Part shown: piece after piece, positions 55,618 through 63,933 of the stretch
Layout: each line of letters opens with the position of its first letter
Position numbering within the stretch: the stretch's first letter is position 1
NCBI RefSeq assembly: GCF_000023285.1
Contig: NC_013162.1
Span: 310,001-374,000 of the forward strand
Direction: 5' to 3'
DNA from: Capnocytophaga ochracea DSM 7271
GTDB lineage: Bacteria > Bacteroidota > Bacteroidia > Flavobacteriales > Flavobacteriaceae
Length of the DNA stretch: 64,000 bases
Notes under the pieces: generated by a model
What the model saw: the letters and a program-made list of their open reading frames with translations, nothing else
What the model was told of the DNA's origin: nothing
The model's database searches: none
Position numbers and translations under genes: made by a program

Positions 55618-56822
55618 ATCAATCCTATAAATTTACTACGGGCGAGGAGACTTGCACCTAATAGACCCGCCTTATCTCCTAATTTTGATACTTTTATCGA
55701 AGAGTCTTTATTCACTAAATTCAAAGAATACTTCTTGATAGCACTGCGCAAAGGCAATATCAAATAGTCGCCTGCATTGGCAAGAGTACCACCAATAATC
55801 ACCAATTCAGGATTAAATAGGTTAATGAGGCCCGCCACGTGTTTACCCAACGTATTCCCCACCTCTTCAATAAGTTCTATAGCCAATATATCTTCCTGCA
55901 AAGCTACATCTATGATATCGTTGAGTGTAATTTCGTCTTCATTTTCCTTCTGTTGAGTAAGTAAAGACGATTGACCGTTATGAAGTTTTTCCAAGAATTT
56001 ACGATAAAGAGCAGAGCCCGAAGCCTCTGTTTCTAAGCAACCTTTCTTACCACAGTGGCATAATATCTCGTTTTCAAAGGCAGTAATATGCCCAAACTCA
56101 CCTGAAAAGCCCGATTTCCCATAATATAGCTGCCCATTAACGATGACTCCTAAGCCTAATCCCCAACCTACATTCACGTAGATGATATTTTTTTCAGCCT
56201 GTACGCGTCCTTTAATATATTCACCATAAGCCATCGCACGCGAATCGTTATCAATAGAGACATCTATACCCAATTTTTCTTCAAACATTTCAGTAAGCGG
56301 ACGTTCATCGAAATAAAAGAAACTATAACTATGCCCCGTTTGAGGGTTCACACGCCCTGAAATATTAATGCCAATACTCAGTATTTTGTCCTTAGGCACC
56401 ACTGTATGGCTCATAAAATCTTCAATTATTTCACATAAACGTTCAAAACGCTCGTGAGGATGCGCTTCCTCAAAAGAGATATCCATCTGTTCATCTATCA
56501 AATCTCCCTTAAAATTGATAAGCCCTATATGAACGCGTTTTTGAGAGATATCTACACCTATAAAATATCCCGAACTTTGGTTCAATCCATAGATATTAGG
56601 ACGTCTACCTCCTGGGGTTTCCATCTTCCCAAAGTCCATCACTATACCATCTTCTATCAGTTCGCCCACCATTTTAGTAACGGTAGGAACACTGAAGTTC
56701 AGTTCCTTGCCAAGGTCGGCAAGTGTATCATCTCCGTTATTGATGTAATAACAGATAATATCCTTTTTCAATGAGGCGCTTCTGATGCCTTGTTTAATTT
56801 CTTCTAAAAATTTTAGTCCCAT
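55614..56822 (-). CDS. ROK-family transcriptional regulator/sugar kinase
   Basis: 402 residues. An N-terminal winged helix-turn-helix (DTLADLGKELNFSVPTVTKM, VGELIEDGIVMDFG) precedes a ROK domain: SGYFIGVDISQKRVHIGLIN, the zinc motif CHCGKKGCLETEASGSAL, DNDSRAMAYGEYIKGR and VNVGWGLGLGVIVNGQLYYG. The arrangement is that of NagC/Mlc/XylR-type repressors, which sense sugars or sugar phosphates; kinase activity is uncertain. First gene of the unit with mazG and hisS. A -7-like TAATTTTG is on the minus strand at 56859-56866. Confidence 0.92.
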   Translation of the reverse strand: MGLKFLEEIKQGIRSASLKKDIICYYINNGDDTLADLGKELNFSVPTVTKMVGELIEDGIVMDFGKMETPGGRRPNIYGLNQSSGYFIGVDISQKRVHIGLINFKGDLIDEQMDISFEEAHPHERFERLCEIIEDFMSHTVVPKDKILSIGINISGRVNPQTGHSYSFFYFDERPLTEMFEEKLGIDVSIDNDSRAMAYGEYIKGRVQAEKNIIYVNVGWGLGLGVIVNGQLYYGKSGFSGEFGHITAFENEILCHCGKKGCLETEASGSALYRKFLEKLHNGQSSLLTQQKENEDEITLNDIIDVALQEDILAIELIEEVGNTLGKHVAGLINLFNPELVIIGGTLANAGDYLILPLRSAIKKYSLNLVNKDSSIKVSKLGDKAGLLGASLLARSKFIGLI

Positions 56823-56939
56823 AGCATTTTAATCTTAATCATTATTGTAAAGGTAAGGCAAAATTACTAAAAATATTTTAATAAAAATGCAATAATAAAA
56901 AAATAATTGATGTTTGTAATTAGTATTTAATGCTTTTCC

Positions 56940-57092
56940 CTACGGATTAATAGTAACGATTTTTCCCTCACGGTGCACCACAATCTTTTGATTATTCTTC
57001 CGCTTTTCGGCTATCATTCGCTTGTAAGCAACGTCTAAACCTTTTAAAAGTTTGTCTCGAAATAACTTTTTTTCTGTATTTCTATCTCCCAT
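56940..57092 (-). CDS. Small conserved-looking basic protein
   Basis: 50 residues (MGDRNTEKKLFRDKLLKGLD, VAYKRMIAEKRKNNQKIVVH, REGKIVTINP). The pattern of a charged helix ending in an 'xKxxNxxxVVxxxGKIVxINP' tail recurs in short unannotated proteins of Bacteroidota that I have seen, and codon use looks coding. Function unknown. It lies between the SUKH-like gene and the ROK operon. Confidence 0.65.
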   Translation of the reverse strand: MGDRNTEKKLFRDKLLKGLDVAYKRMIAEKRKNNQKIVVHREGKIVTINP

Positions 57093-57144
57093 AGCTGTTT
57101 TTCATTTGATTATAGGTAGCATAAAGATGCATAATCACTTCTTA

Positions 57145-57819
57145 TTACTCATCTGTCATCTCATAAAACCAATTTAAAAAAGGGTCATCGGTTGCTTCGT
57201 CGTCCATACTATGAGGGGTTACCACTTCTAATCCTATTGCGGGGATAGTGGTATGAAACGTATTTTGCACCCACTCTTGGTATTGTGTATTGGGGTGGAC
57301 GAACATTTCGTTCTTATCACTGTTAGGAGGGAGTGGATAATCCTCGTCCCAGCAAATCTCATCATAGCCAATAGCCAAAAGACGCAAGAAATCCAAGGCG
57401 TTTTTCACCAATATACAGGTCATCATAGAGCCTGAACCCGACCCGATATGCACGATTTGGGTACGCCCTTCATCGTCGAGCCATAGGGCACATTCCGAAC
57501 CATCGGCACCACTGCGTGCAAAGACGAGCAAACGGCGCTTTATCTTCTCGGCGTGCTGTTTGTATTGTATTTCTAATAGCTCATTACGATAGGATTCTTC
57601 ATCTACATTGAAAGTAATAATGGTACCTCCTTCTCGCTCATCATCTGTCCAGCTTTCTTCTAATTTATCCCACGGATATAGATAGCCATAACGCACGCCA
57701 TCTCTGTCCTCATAATAACCATTGTCCTCTATCCACTGATAGAGTTGGTGGAGTTCATCAGGGATTTGCATTCCCTCAGGGAGGGCATTTTCTAATTGTT
57801 GTAATAAAATATTTTTCAT
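57145..57819 (-). CDS. SUKH (SMI1/KNR4)-like protein, paralogue 1
   Basis: 224 residues, no signal peptide, acidic. The first 45 residues (MKNILLQQLENALPEGMQIP, then LYQWIEDNGYYEDRDGVRYG, YLYPWD) are nearly the same as the start of the upstream gene; the rest differs. The helix-then-'LYxWxxxxGxxxxxxxYGYLYP' layout resembles the N-terminal part of SUKH-superfamily proteins, which in bacteria often serve as immunity proteins against polymorphic toxins. No toxin gene is in sight. The middle and C-terminal parts (WLDDEGRTQIVHIGSGSGSM, FLNWFYEM) are compatible with the fold. The call is by resemblance only. Confidence 0.68.
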   Translation of the reverse strand: MKNILLQQLENALPEGMQIPDELHQLYQWIEDNGYYEDRDGVRYGYLYPWDKLEESWTDDEREGGTIITFNVDEESYRNELLEIQYKQHAEKIKRRLLVFARSGADGSECALWLDDEGRTQIVHIGSGSGSMMTCILVKNALDFLRLLAIGYDEICWDEDYPLPPNSDKNEMFVHPNTQYQEWVQNTFHTTIPAIGLEVVTPHSMDDEATDDPFLNWFYEMTDE

Positions 57820-57825
57820 TTTTCT

Positions 57826-58374
57826 TTACGATTCATACATCATCGCATTATACCAACCTTCAAAATCATCATTTAAGCCACTATCCTCTGAGCTCATTGG
57901 TACAAAAATATCTATTCCTTTTGCGCGAATAGATACTTTACTGAAATTCAATTGCTTTTTTACCACTTCCCAGTTGCCTGCCTCTTCAACCGTATTCACA
58001 CAACGGACTATTTGGGTTGTTCCTCTGTAGTCCAACCACAAAGCTACCATAGAACCATTGTATATATTTTCGGCTATTTGCAAAAAACGCTGAGCAGCAT
58101 CGTCGGCATTCTTACCAAAAGAAATGGTCAAGAGTTCTTTACGAAAGTTTTCTTCTTCCATATAAAAGGCAATATCGATATCTACGTTTATGTCATCTAG
58201 ATATGTATTCCTAAAAGGATTTTTAGGATACAGATATCCGTAACGTACACCATCGTCTCTGTCCTCATAATACCCGTTATCTTCTATCCACTGATAGAGT
58301 TGGCGGAGTTCTTCGGGGATTTGCATTCCTGCGGGAAGTGCGTTTTCTAATTGTTGCAATAAGATGTTGGGCAT
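57826..58374 (-). CDS. SUKH (SMI1/KNR4)-like protein, paralogue 2
   Basis: 182 residues from the ATG at 58374; the frame could begin at a TTG six bases earlier. N-terminus MPNILLQQLENALPAGMQIP then LRQLYQWIEDNGYYEDRDDG mirrors paralogue 1. The two genes share about 85 percent of bases over the first 120, then diverge, except for a WLDYRGTTQIV block and a final W-containing helix (DDFEGWYNAMMYES). Six bases separate the genes, and the upstream small gene ends eight bases before. This is the layout of a diversifying immunity-gene cassette, but that is an inference. Confidence 0.68.
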   Translation of the reverse strand: MPNILLQQLENALPAGMQIPEELRQLYQWIEDNGYYEDRDDGVRYGYLYPKNPFRNTYLDDINVDIDIAFYMEEENFRKELLTISFGKNADDAAQRFLQIAENIYNGSMVALWLDYRGTTQIVRCVNTVEEAGNWEVVKKQLNFSKVSIRAKGIDIFVPMSSEDSGLNDDFEGWYNAMMYES

Positions 58375-58382
58375 AATCAAGA

Positions 58383-58667
58383 CTATTTCTTAGTTGTTCG
58401 TTTAGGTTTTTCAAGTGTTTTTATTTCATTACCTAAAGTAGAAGGTTTCTTCTGATAATCAATCTGGCAAACCAACTCCCCAATGACATTCTTATCAATC
58501 CCAAAAGTAGGAAAAACAGTTTTTACAAGCTGTGAATGGTCTACAGCCAACCATTCGGTAAGGTTTACCGTTTCTATACTCCCTGTATTCAACAGTGAAA
58601 GCACTTCGGAAGGGATATCAACAGCCTTTTGAGCTCCTTTTCTGTTTTTGATAATTTCTATGTTCAT
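58383..58667 (-). CDS. Small protein upstream of the SUKH-like pair
   Basis: 94 residues: MNIEIIKNRKGAQKAVDIPS, LLNTGSIETVNLTEWLAVDH, SQLVKTVFPTFGI, ending in a Lys/Thr-rich tail (EKPKRTTKK). The LTEWLAVDH block resembles the beginning of larger repeat proteins (DNA alkylation repair or HEAT-like), so this could be a truncated relative. The frame ends in an ordinary stop with a plausible basic tail, so I treat it as a gene of unknown function. It is the first of three closely spaced genes. Confidence 0.62.
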   Translation of the reverse strand: MNIEIIKNRKGAQKAVDIPSEVLSLLNTGSIETVNLTEWLAVDHSQLVKTVFPTFGIDKNVIGELVCQIDYQKKPSTLGNEIKTLEKPKRTTKK

Positions 58668-58824
58668 TGTATAACTAAGTTATAGTTATATTAGGCACAA
58701 GCTATAAGAAATGAGATAGCAAGGGTTTTCTGAGCTTTCTGACAATTCAGATTCTTAAAGCAATGGCAACTTATAAATCGCTTTTTTAACTTTAACAAAG
58801 TGTGCAAAACCTATGCTCTTTTTC

Positions 58825-60222
58825 CTACCTCCAGCCTCCTCCTAATGCTTTATACAAAGTAATGCCATACTGCATACGGGTAAACTGTGCGTTGGCTACA
58901 CTAAGCTCGGCATTGAGGCGGTTTACTTCGGCAGTTATGACCTCTAAATAATTCACCATACCACTATCGAACAGTTGTTTGGAATAGTCGGTAGCTTCTT
59001 GATAGGCTTTCATTTCTTGGGTTTTGAGCTGAATGAACTCGTCTTGCGAACTGAATTGACGCATTGCATCGGATACTTCTTTGCCCGCTGAAAGAATTGC
59101 TTTTTTGAAATTCAGCAAAGCGGTTTCTTGAGCAGCTTTCTGCACTTCGTATTGGGTGCGTATTTGTCGGCGATTGAGAATAGGTTGTGCCAATCCTGCT
59201 ATAAAATTAGCAAACATCGATTTGGCAGAAAACCAAGTATCGAGTTCGGTACTACTGATACCTCCACGAGCGGAAAGAGTAAGCGTAGGATAGAAATTGG
59301 AACGCGCTACATTCGTAAGTTCAAAGGCGTTGCGCAAGTTCAGTTCGGCACGTGCCACATCAGGACGATTTTCGAGCAGACTTACCGCATACCCCTGATG
59401 AAACCGTGTGGGGAATTGTTGCTCAGCAAGCGTGCTTCGCTCTATCGTATGAGGCTCTTCACCCAAGAGTACACAGATGGTATTCTCTAATGCCCAAACG
59501 CTATTGTTGATGGTAATAAGTTGCGCCTGTGCGTTGTACACGAGTGCTTCGATTTGTTTGGTTGCTACTTCAGTAATAGAACCTGCTTTTTTGAGTTGTT
59601 TGGTAGTTTCTAAACTTTTGGTGCGAAACTCAATAGTTTGTTCGAGTACTTTTTTCTGTTCGTCGAGCATCAGCAGTTGGTAATAAGCTGTTGCTAAGGT
59701 AGCTACCACTTCGGACTGTACTGCTTTTTGGGCTTCCAAAGTTGCTAAATAAGAGGCATAAGAAGCACGTTTTTGAGCGGATAGCTTGCCCCATATGTCG
59801 GCTTCCCACGAAGCACTACCCGTGATATCGAACAGATTGTTGTAAGTACGGTCGGGAGCACCACCTCCAGCATTTAATGATGAGGTGCTACGAGTATAGT
59901 TAGCTCCTATCGAGAGGGTAGGAATAAAAGCTGCCTTACTTTGTTTGAGGTAGGCTTGTGCTGAAACCACATTTTGCATCGCTACACGCACATCGAGGTT
60001 ATTGGAAAGTGCCTTGCTGATGTGTTGTTGCAAGAGCGGATCAGTGAAGATATTGCGCCACGAAAGGGTAGCATCGCTTTGGGCATCGGTAGCGGGGCTT
60101 TCAGTACGGAAGAGTTTTTCGTCTATGGCTTGTGGACGCTCATAGGCTTTGCGTCCTGCACAAGCGGTAAGGGTAAGGGCTACGGTTACTATAGCCAGTG
60201 ATTTATAAATGATTCTGTTCAT
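58825..60222 (-). CDS. Outer-membrane efflux channel lipoprotein (OprM/NodT-type)
   Basis: 465 residues from the ATG at 60222, which gives lipoprotein signal MNRIIYKSLAIVTVALTLTAC; the open frame to 60243 adds an implausible extension. Two TolC-type repeats are visible: WRNIFTDPLLQQHISKAL and LDVRVAMQNVVSAQAYLKQS in the first, YAVSLLENRPDVARAELNLR, ARSNFYPTLTLSARGGI and ISAGKEVSDAM-like regions in the second. It forms the trimeric exit duct of a tripartite efflux pump. It follows the adaptor gene with only about 115 bases between, where an RND pump gene would normally lie. Confidence 0.93.
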   Translation of the reverse strand: MNRIIYKSLAIVTVALTLTACAGRKAYERPQAIDEKLFRTESPATDAQSDATLSWRNIFTDPLLQQHISKALSNNLDVRVAMQNVVSAQAYLKQSKAAFIPTLSIGANYTRSTSSLNAGGGAPDRTYNNLFDITGSASWEADIWGKLSAQKRASYASYLATLEAQKAVQSEVVATLATAYYQLLMLDEQKKVLEQTIEFRTKSLETTKQLKKAGSITEVATKQIEALVYNAQAQLITINNSVWALENTICVLLGEEPHTIERSTLAEQQFPTRFHQGYAVSLLENRPDVARAELNLRNAFELTNVARSNFYPTLTLSARGGISSTELDTWFSAKSMFANFIAGLAQPILNRRQIRTQYEVQKAAQETALLNFKKAILSAGKEVSDAMRQFSSQDEFIQLKTQEMKAYQEATDYSKQLFDSGMVNYLEVITAEVNRLNAELSVANAQFTRMQYGITLYKALGGGWR

Positions 60223-60338
60223 ACAGTAATGTTCAATTGACAATTAATATTTAACATAGACTTTGCCAAAGGTCGCAGCACGGCAAGCACTAAAATTTTA
60301 GCAAGGTTTACGATGCAAAGGCGACTTTTCAGTCTTCA

Positions 60339-61439
60339 CTAAAATATCGGTTGTATTTTCTTGACAAGGCTATCCATAGAGATAGGTTGAGGTTTGATAA
60401 CAGTACCCGTACGCACTTTGTTGAGTCCTTGCGCGAGAATGACATCGCCGTTTTTAAGTCCGCTTTCTACCACAGCATAGTTATCGGCGCGGCTTTTAAG
60501 GGTGATGATAGCTTGTTTGAGGGTGTCGTTCTCTACTTTGTACACAAATACCTTTCCTTGTTGCTCAAAGGTAGCAACTTCGGGAATTACAAGTGAGTTA
60601 CTAAAATGTTGTGGTATCTTGATAGTCCCACTGTTGCCATTGGTAAGCAACTTGTTAGGATTAGGGAAGGTAGCACGAAATTGTATGCTACCGGTAGTAG
60701 GGTCTATTTGTCCGGTTACGGCTTGTATTTTGCCTTTCTCGGCATATTCTTGTCCGTTAGCTAACACCAAAGAAGCCTCAGGTAGGTTTTTGAGTTTCTC
60801 GGCAGTGGTTTTGCCTTGGGTATTGTCTAAGAAATCGAGGTATTCTTTTTCGTTCATTGAAAAATAGGCATATACCTCTTTCACGTCGGATACGGTAGTG
60901 AGCACAGTGTTATTGGCAGTTACCAAAGCACCTTCGCGGTAGTTAATCGCACCTACCACGCCGTTTACAGGTGCTTTTACTACGGCAAAACCAATGTTGC
61001 TGGCTACCTCGTTATAAGTAGCTTGGGCACGTTGTAAGTTAGCTTTGGCTGTGGCGAGCTGGATAGGGCTCACAATGTTTTTCTGTACCAAAGGCACGAG
61101 TTTATCTACCTCTACCTTAGCGACCTCTACGGCAGCTTTGGCTGAAGCAGCTGACTGGTTAAGGGTTTGAGTTTCTAACTTGAAGAGCGGTTGCCCTTGG
61201 GTAACCACCTGACCTTCGTCTACCAATACTTTGGTAATATAGCCTGATATTTTGGCTTGTACGGCGCTGTTCACTACGCCTTCGATATTCACAGGGTAAG
61301 AAAGGTTAGACACGGTATTTTGTTCGCCTACGACAATCACAGGGTAAGACACAGCACCCTGTGGTCGCTGTTGTTGTTGGTTTCCATTATTACAAGCTAC
61401 CATTGCGATAGCGGTTGCTACTAAAAAGATTTTATTCAT
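60339..61439 (-). CDS. Periplasmic adaptor lipoprotein of an RND efflux pump
   Basis: 366 residues with lipoprotein signal MNKIFLVATAIAMVACNN. Membrane-fusion protein layout: barrel-sandwich halves (VNSAVQAKISGYITKVLVDE with GQVVTQGQPLFKLET; FAVVKAPVNGVVGAINYREG), a helical hairpin between them (VEVDKLVPLVQKNIVSPIQL), then the beta-barrel (TGSIQFRATFPNPNKLLTNG) and membrane-proximal domain (GDVILAQGLNKVRTGTVI). This is the AcrA/MexA class, linking an inner-membrane RND pump with the channel encoded next. The pump itself is not in the window. A leader of about 160 bases carries an attenuator-like hairpin. Confidence 0.93.
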   Translation of the reverse strand: MNKIFLVATAIAMVACNNGNQQQQRPQGAVSYPVIVVGEQNTVSNLSYPVNIEGVVNSAVQAKISGYITKVLVDEGQVVTQGQPLFKLETQTLNQSAASAKAAVEVAKVEVDKLVPLVQKNIVSPIQLATAKANLQRAQATYNEVASNIGFAVVKAPVNGVVGAINYREGALVTANNTVLTTVSDVKEVYAYFSMNEKEYLDFLDNTQGKTTAEKLKNLPEASLVLANGQEYAEKGKIQAVTGQIDPTTGSIQFRATFPNPNKLLTNGNSGTIKIPQHFSNSLVIPEVATFEQQGKVFVYKVENDTLKQAIITLKSRADNYAVVESGLKNGDVILAQGLNKVRTGTVIKPQPISMDSLVKKIQPIF

Positions 61440-61537
61440 AATGTTTGTTATTTTAGATGTTAGAGGTTTTAGTTATCAAACAGGTTGGATAATTCGGATA
61501 GGTCTGAGAGATAATTTTATTAAAAATAATACACTAA

Positions 61538-61567
61538 AAAGGAAGCGTTTGCAAAAAACACTTCCTT
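61538..61567 (-). terminator. Attenuator-like hairpin in the efflux leader
   Basis: On the minus strand RNA: AAGGAAGUGUUU, loop, AAACGCUUCCUU, then U-run. All twelve positions pair, with one G-U; on the plus strand the same position is a C-A mismatch, so the structure belongs to the minus transcript. It lies between the promoter at 61603-61632 and the adaptor gene, so it can stop transcription before the operon. Confidence 0.7.
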
Positions 61568-61602
61568 GTTTTTGTGGCGTTGCGAGGTCTGCTTTTACAG
61601 TG

Positions 61603-61632
61603 CAAAAGTACACTAAAAAATTTTATAGACAA
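61603..61632 (-). promoter_or_regulatory. Promoter of the efflux operon
   Basis: Minus-strand TTG (61630-61632), 19-base spacer, TACTTTTG (61603-61610), giving a leader of about 160 bases. Confidence 0.68.
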
Positions 61633-61690
61633 GTGCCGTGAGGCGTTAATCTTTTGTTAAAGTTAGCTTTTAATAATTGATGGTTAGTGA

Positions 61691-62023
61691 TTAATGGTCA
61701 ATATGGTTTATCTGGTCGTATTCCACATTTGTTACACCTTTAAGATTGGAAAAATAGGCTTTTGCCTGACGAATATCTTTATCTTGGGATACTTTGATAG
61801 CTATTCCTTTGATAATTTTGTATTCGTAAAGCATCTCTGCACCATATTTTTGCACTTCTTTTTTCAAATGAGCCAATGTTTTTTGATTTTGATAGCTAAT
61901 AATAAGATTATGCGTAATATTTTTAAGCATTTCTTCTTCTGAAGAGGAAGATTGTGCTACTTTTTGTGTGGTGCGACAGGAGAGCGCAAGAAGGCTCAAT
62001 CCTACGAGAATTATCTTTTTCAT
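61691..62023 (-). CDS. Small lipoprotein with a propeptide/inhibitor-I9-like domain
   Basis: 110 residues from the ATG at 62023, giving lipoprotein signal MKKIILVGLSLLALSC. After a Ser-rich linker the remaining 75 residues (ITHNLIISYQNQKTLAHLKK, YEYKIIKGIAIKVSQDKD, FSNLKGVTNVEYDQINHI) have the beta-alpha-beta rhythm and the 'xGIAIxxS...LxxLxGVxxVExD' ending of subtilisin propeptides and I9 inhibitors. No protease follows, so it would act as a separate inhibitor or chaperone in the periplasm. The fold is inferred from the pattern; no other function is evident. Confidence 0.65.
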   Translation of the reverse strand: MKKIILVGLSLLALSCRTTQKVAQSSSSEEEMLKNITHNLIISYQNQKTLAHLKKEVQKYGAEMLYEYKIIKGIAIKVSQDKDIRQAKAYFSNLKGVTNVEYDQINHIDH

Positions 62024-62035
62024 AAGAAATAACAA

Positions 62036-62387
62036 TTTTAAAATCTTCTACAAAATAAAGGTTACGTTTTATATATTATAACTTTCGTAAACTTCCGTTA
62101 ATAGGTTATGTTTAAGTAACTAATACCTTTGATAATCAGTGCTTAGATATAGGAAGCTTATAGGAATCTTATACGAATCTTGGAAGATTGGTATAGAAAA
62201 GACGAATATATGCTCTACTAAAAGCATAGGTGAAACGAAACTAAAACGAAACTCAGGTAGTGAACTATGCAAAGCAGACAAGATTGTATATGGTTTTTCA
62301 AGAGGTAGCTCAGCGGTAAATGGCAGGATAGAAAGCGCAAAGATAACGATTATAAATTAATTCTACAAATAATTTTGACCTTCTTTA
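62036..62387. other. Gene-free stretch with dispersed repeat
   Basis: About 350 bases between divergent genes. It contains copy 4 of the dispersed element. An open frame at 62139-62360 overlaps the repeat, has no upstream signals and no protein-like pattern, and is not considered a gene. Confidence 0.6.
62144..62198 (+). repeat. Dispersed 11-bp-phased element, copy 4
   Basis: Five 11-base units: tagatatagga, agcttatagga, atcttatacga, atcttggaaga, ttggtatagaa, in the same order as the other copies with a few changes. Confidence 0.8.
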
Positions 62388-62388
62388 T

Positions 62389-62417
62389 TTGTTATTTGAT
62401 AAAATATTGTACTTTTG
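62389..62417 (+). promoter_or_regulatory. Promoter of the DUF5723 gene
   Basis: TTG (62389-62391), 18-base spacer, TACTTTTG (62410-62417), 32 bases before the ATG. Confidence 0.6.
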
Positions 62418-62448
62418 CCACGCAATTTAAACAAGTGTTTTTTATAGA

Positions 62449-63843
62449 ATGAAAAAAGTAATTTTATCAGCATTGTTTCTAACAACAATGGCAGTAGAAG
62501 CTCAGCAATCGTATGTAGGGCTTCGAGAAAGCAATTATTCGGGTATTTTTCCTGTAACTTCTAATCCTGCGAATATGATTAGCAGTAAGCGTTCTTGGGA
62601 CGCTAATATTGCTACAGTGAACTTTGGTTTTGGCAACAACGCTATCAAACTCACGCCTAATATCACTGATAGCTTTAACGAGTACACACGCGTTGATAAT
62701 CAGAATGCTATTTTTGGTTATAACAATATCAAAGCGAAGATAAACGTTGATGTGTTAGGACCCTCGGCTTTTGTGAAGATAAACGACCAGCATACAGTAG
62801 GGATTTTCTCTCGTGTGCGCCTTCTGGGCAATGTACGTAACATAGATGCAAAAATGTTACAATCATTTGTTAGTGATTTAGATAAATTGGAACTCAAAAC
62901 CCCTTACCAAGTGAACCTTAACGACCAAGAGATAGTGGTAAATGCTTTTTCGGAAGTAGGTTTCTCGTGGTCAGGTGAAGTGTATTTTGACGGTACTAAC
63001 ACGGTGAAAGTAGGAGCAAGTGCTAAATTGGTACAAGGCTCTGGTAATGTTTACGTAGGTTTTAAAGACTTTGAAGGTTCGGCTACACTAACGCCTGACA
63101 CTGATAAGGACAAAGTAAACTTGAATATCCAATCGGCTAACGGTACTTTGGAAGTGCTTAACGGTGGAATGGACTTGGTTGATTTCGACAATGTAAAGGT
63201 AAACAAGTTGTATTTTAGTTCAGAAGCTACTACTTTGGCTTTCGATTTAGGAGCTACATATGAGTTTCGCAAGGACGGTTGCCCTCGTTGCCACAATAAT
63301 CCTCACGATTTGCGTGTAGGGATTTCGCTAATGGATCTCGGGCGTTTACAATACACTGCCAATAAGAACTCTTACCGCTACAAAATGCCTGCAACACAAA
63401 GTACGACTTTAAGCATAGATGACCTATCAGAAGAGAATTTGAAGAATCACTTTGATGGAACAAAGGCTACAGGCTCTAAATTGAGGTCATCACTACCTTC
63501 TACTTTTAACCTCAGCGCCGATTATCGCGTAGTTGATGCGTTCTACTTGAACTTATCAGGACAAGTGAATATAGCTTCTACAAAGGACAAAGAGCTTTAC
63601 AACGCTACTTATGCCAATGAACTTTCACTCACTCCTCACTACGATACTAATAGTTTTGGGGCTTATTTGCCTATTTCATACAACCAAGTATCAAAAGCTA
63701 ATGTGGGAATTGCCTTGCGCTTAGGTCCATTAGTATTAGGGTCAAGCACTATTTTAGGCAATGTGCTTACCCGCTCAGCTAAAGAGTTTAACTTCTTCTT
63801 TGGGCTTCGTTTCGGTCACCAATCTTACCCCGTAGACCTTTAA
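62449..63843 (+). CDS. DUF5723-family outer-membrane protein
   Basis: 464 residues with signal peptide (MKKVILSALFLTTMAVEAQQ). The opening of the mature protein (SYVGLRESNYSGIFPVTSNP, ANMISSKRSWDANIATVNFG) and the late motif (DLRVGISLMDLGRLQY) match what I know as DUF5723, a Bacteroidota beta-barrel family related to PorV/FadL-like proteins. A CPRCHN segment in the middle (DGCPRCHNNPHDLRVG) is unusual for a barrel and could form a disulfide or bind metal. The final strands (FNFFFGLRFGHQSYPVDL) support an outer-membrane location. Function unknown. Confidence 0.82.
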   Translation: MKKVILSALFLTTMAVEAQQSYVGLRESNYSGIFPVTSNPANMISSKRSWDANIATVNFGFGNNAIKLTPNITDSFNEYTRVDNQNAIFGYNNIKAKINVDVLGPSAFVKINDQHTVGIFSRVRLLGNVRNIDAKMLQSFVSDLDKLELKTPYQVNLNDQEIVVNAFSEVGFSWSGEVYFDGTNTVKVGASAKLVQGSGNVYVGFKDFEGSATLTPDTDKDKVNLNIQSANGTLEVLNGGMDLVDFDNVKVNKLYFSSEATTLAFDLGATYEFRKDGCPRCHNNPHDLRVGISLMDLGRLQYTANKNSYRYKMPATQSTTLSIDDLSEENLKNHFDGTKATGSKLRSSLPSTFNLSADYRVVDAFYLNLSGQVNIASTKDKELYNATYANELSLTPHYDTNSFGAYLPISYNQVSKANVGIALRLGPLVLGSSTILGNVLTRSAKEFNFFFGLRFGHQSYPVDL

Positions 63844-63874
63844 TTATTAATTTAATTTTACAACTTCATAATGG

Positions 63875-63910
63875 AAAAGGCTGTTCAGTAAATGCTGAAC
63901 AGCCTTTTAT
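63875..63910. terminator. Terminator after the DUF5723 gene
   Basis: Stem aaaaggctgttcag/ctgaacagcctttt with a six-base loop; A-run and T-run on the two sides allow use by both convergent genes. Confidence 0.93.
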
Positions 63911-63933
63911 CTTTAATTATTAAGCATTAACTA

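Noticed and set aside
60223-60338. Remnant of an RND pump gene
   Set aside because: No frame in the gap encodes anything resembling pump sequence.
62300-62345. Possible tRNA-like sequence (aggtagctcagcggtaaatggcag)
   Set aside because: Resembles a D-arm only; no anticodon stem, T-arm or acceptor stem can be formed.
62139-62360. 73-codon open frame
   Set aside because: Covers the dispersed repeat, lacks start signals and resembles no protein.
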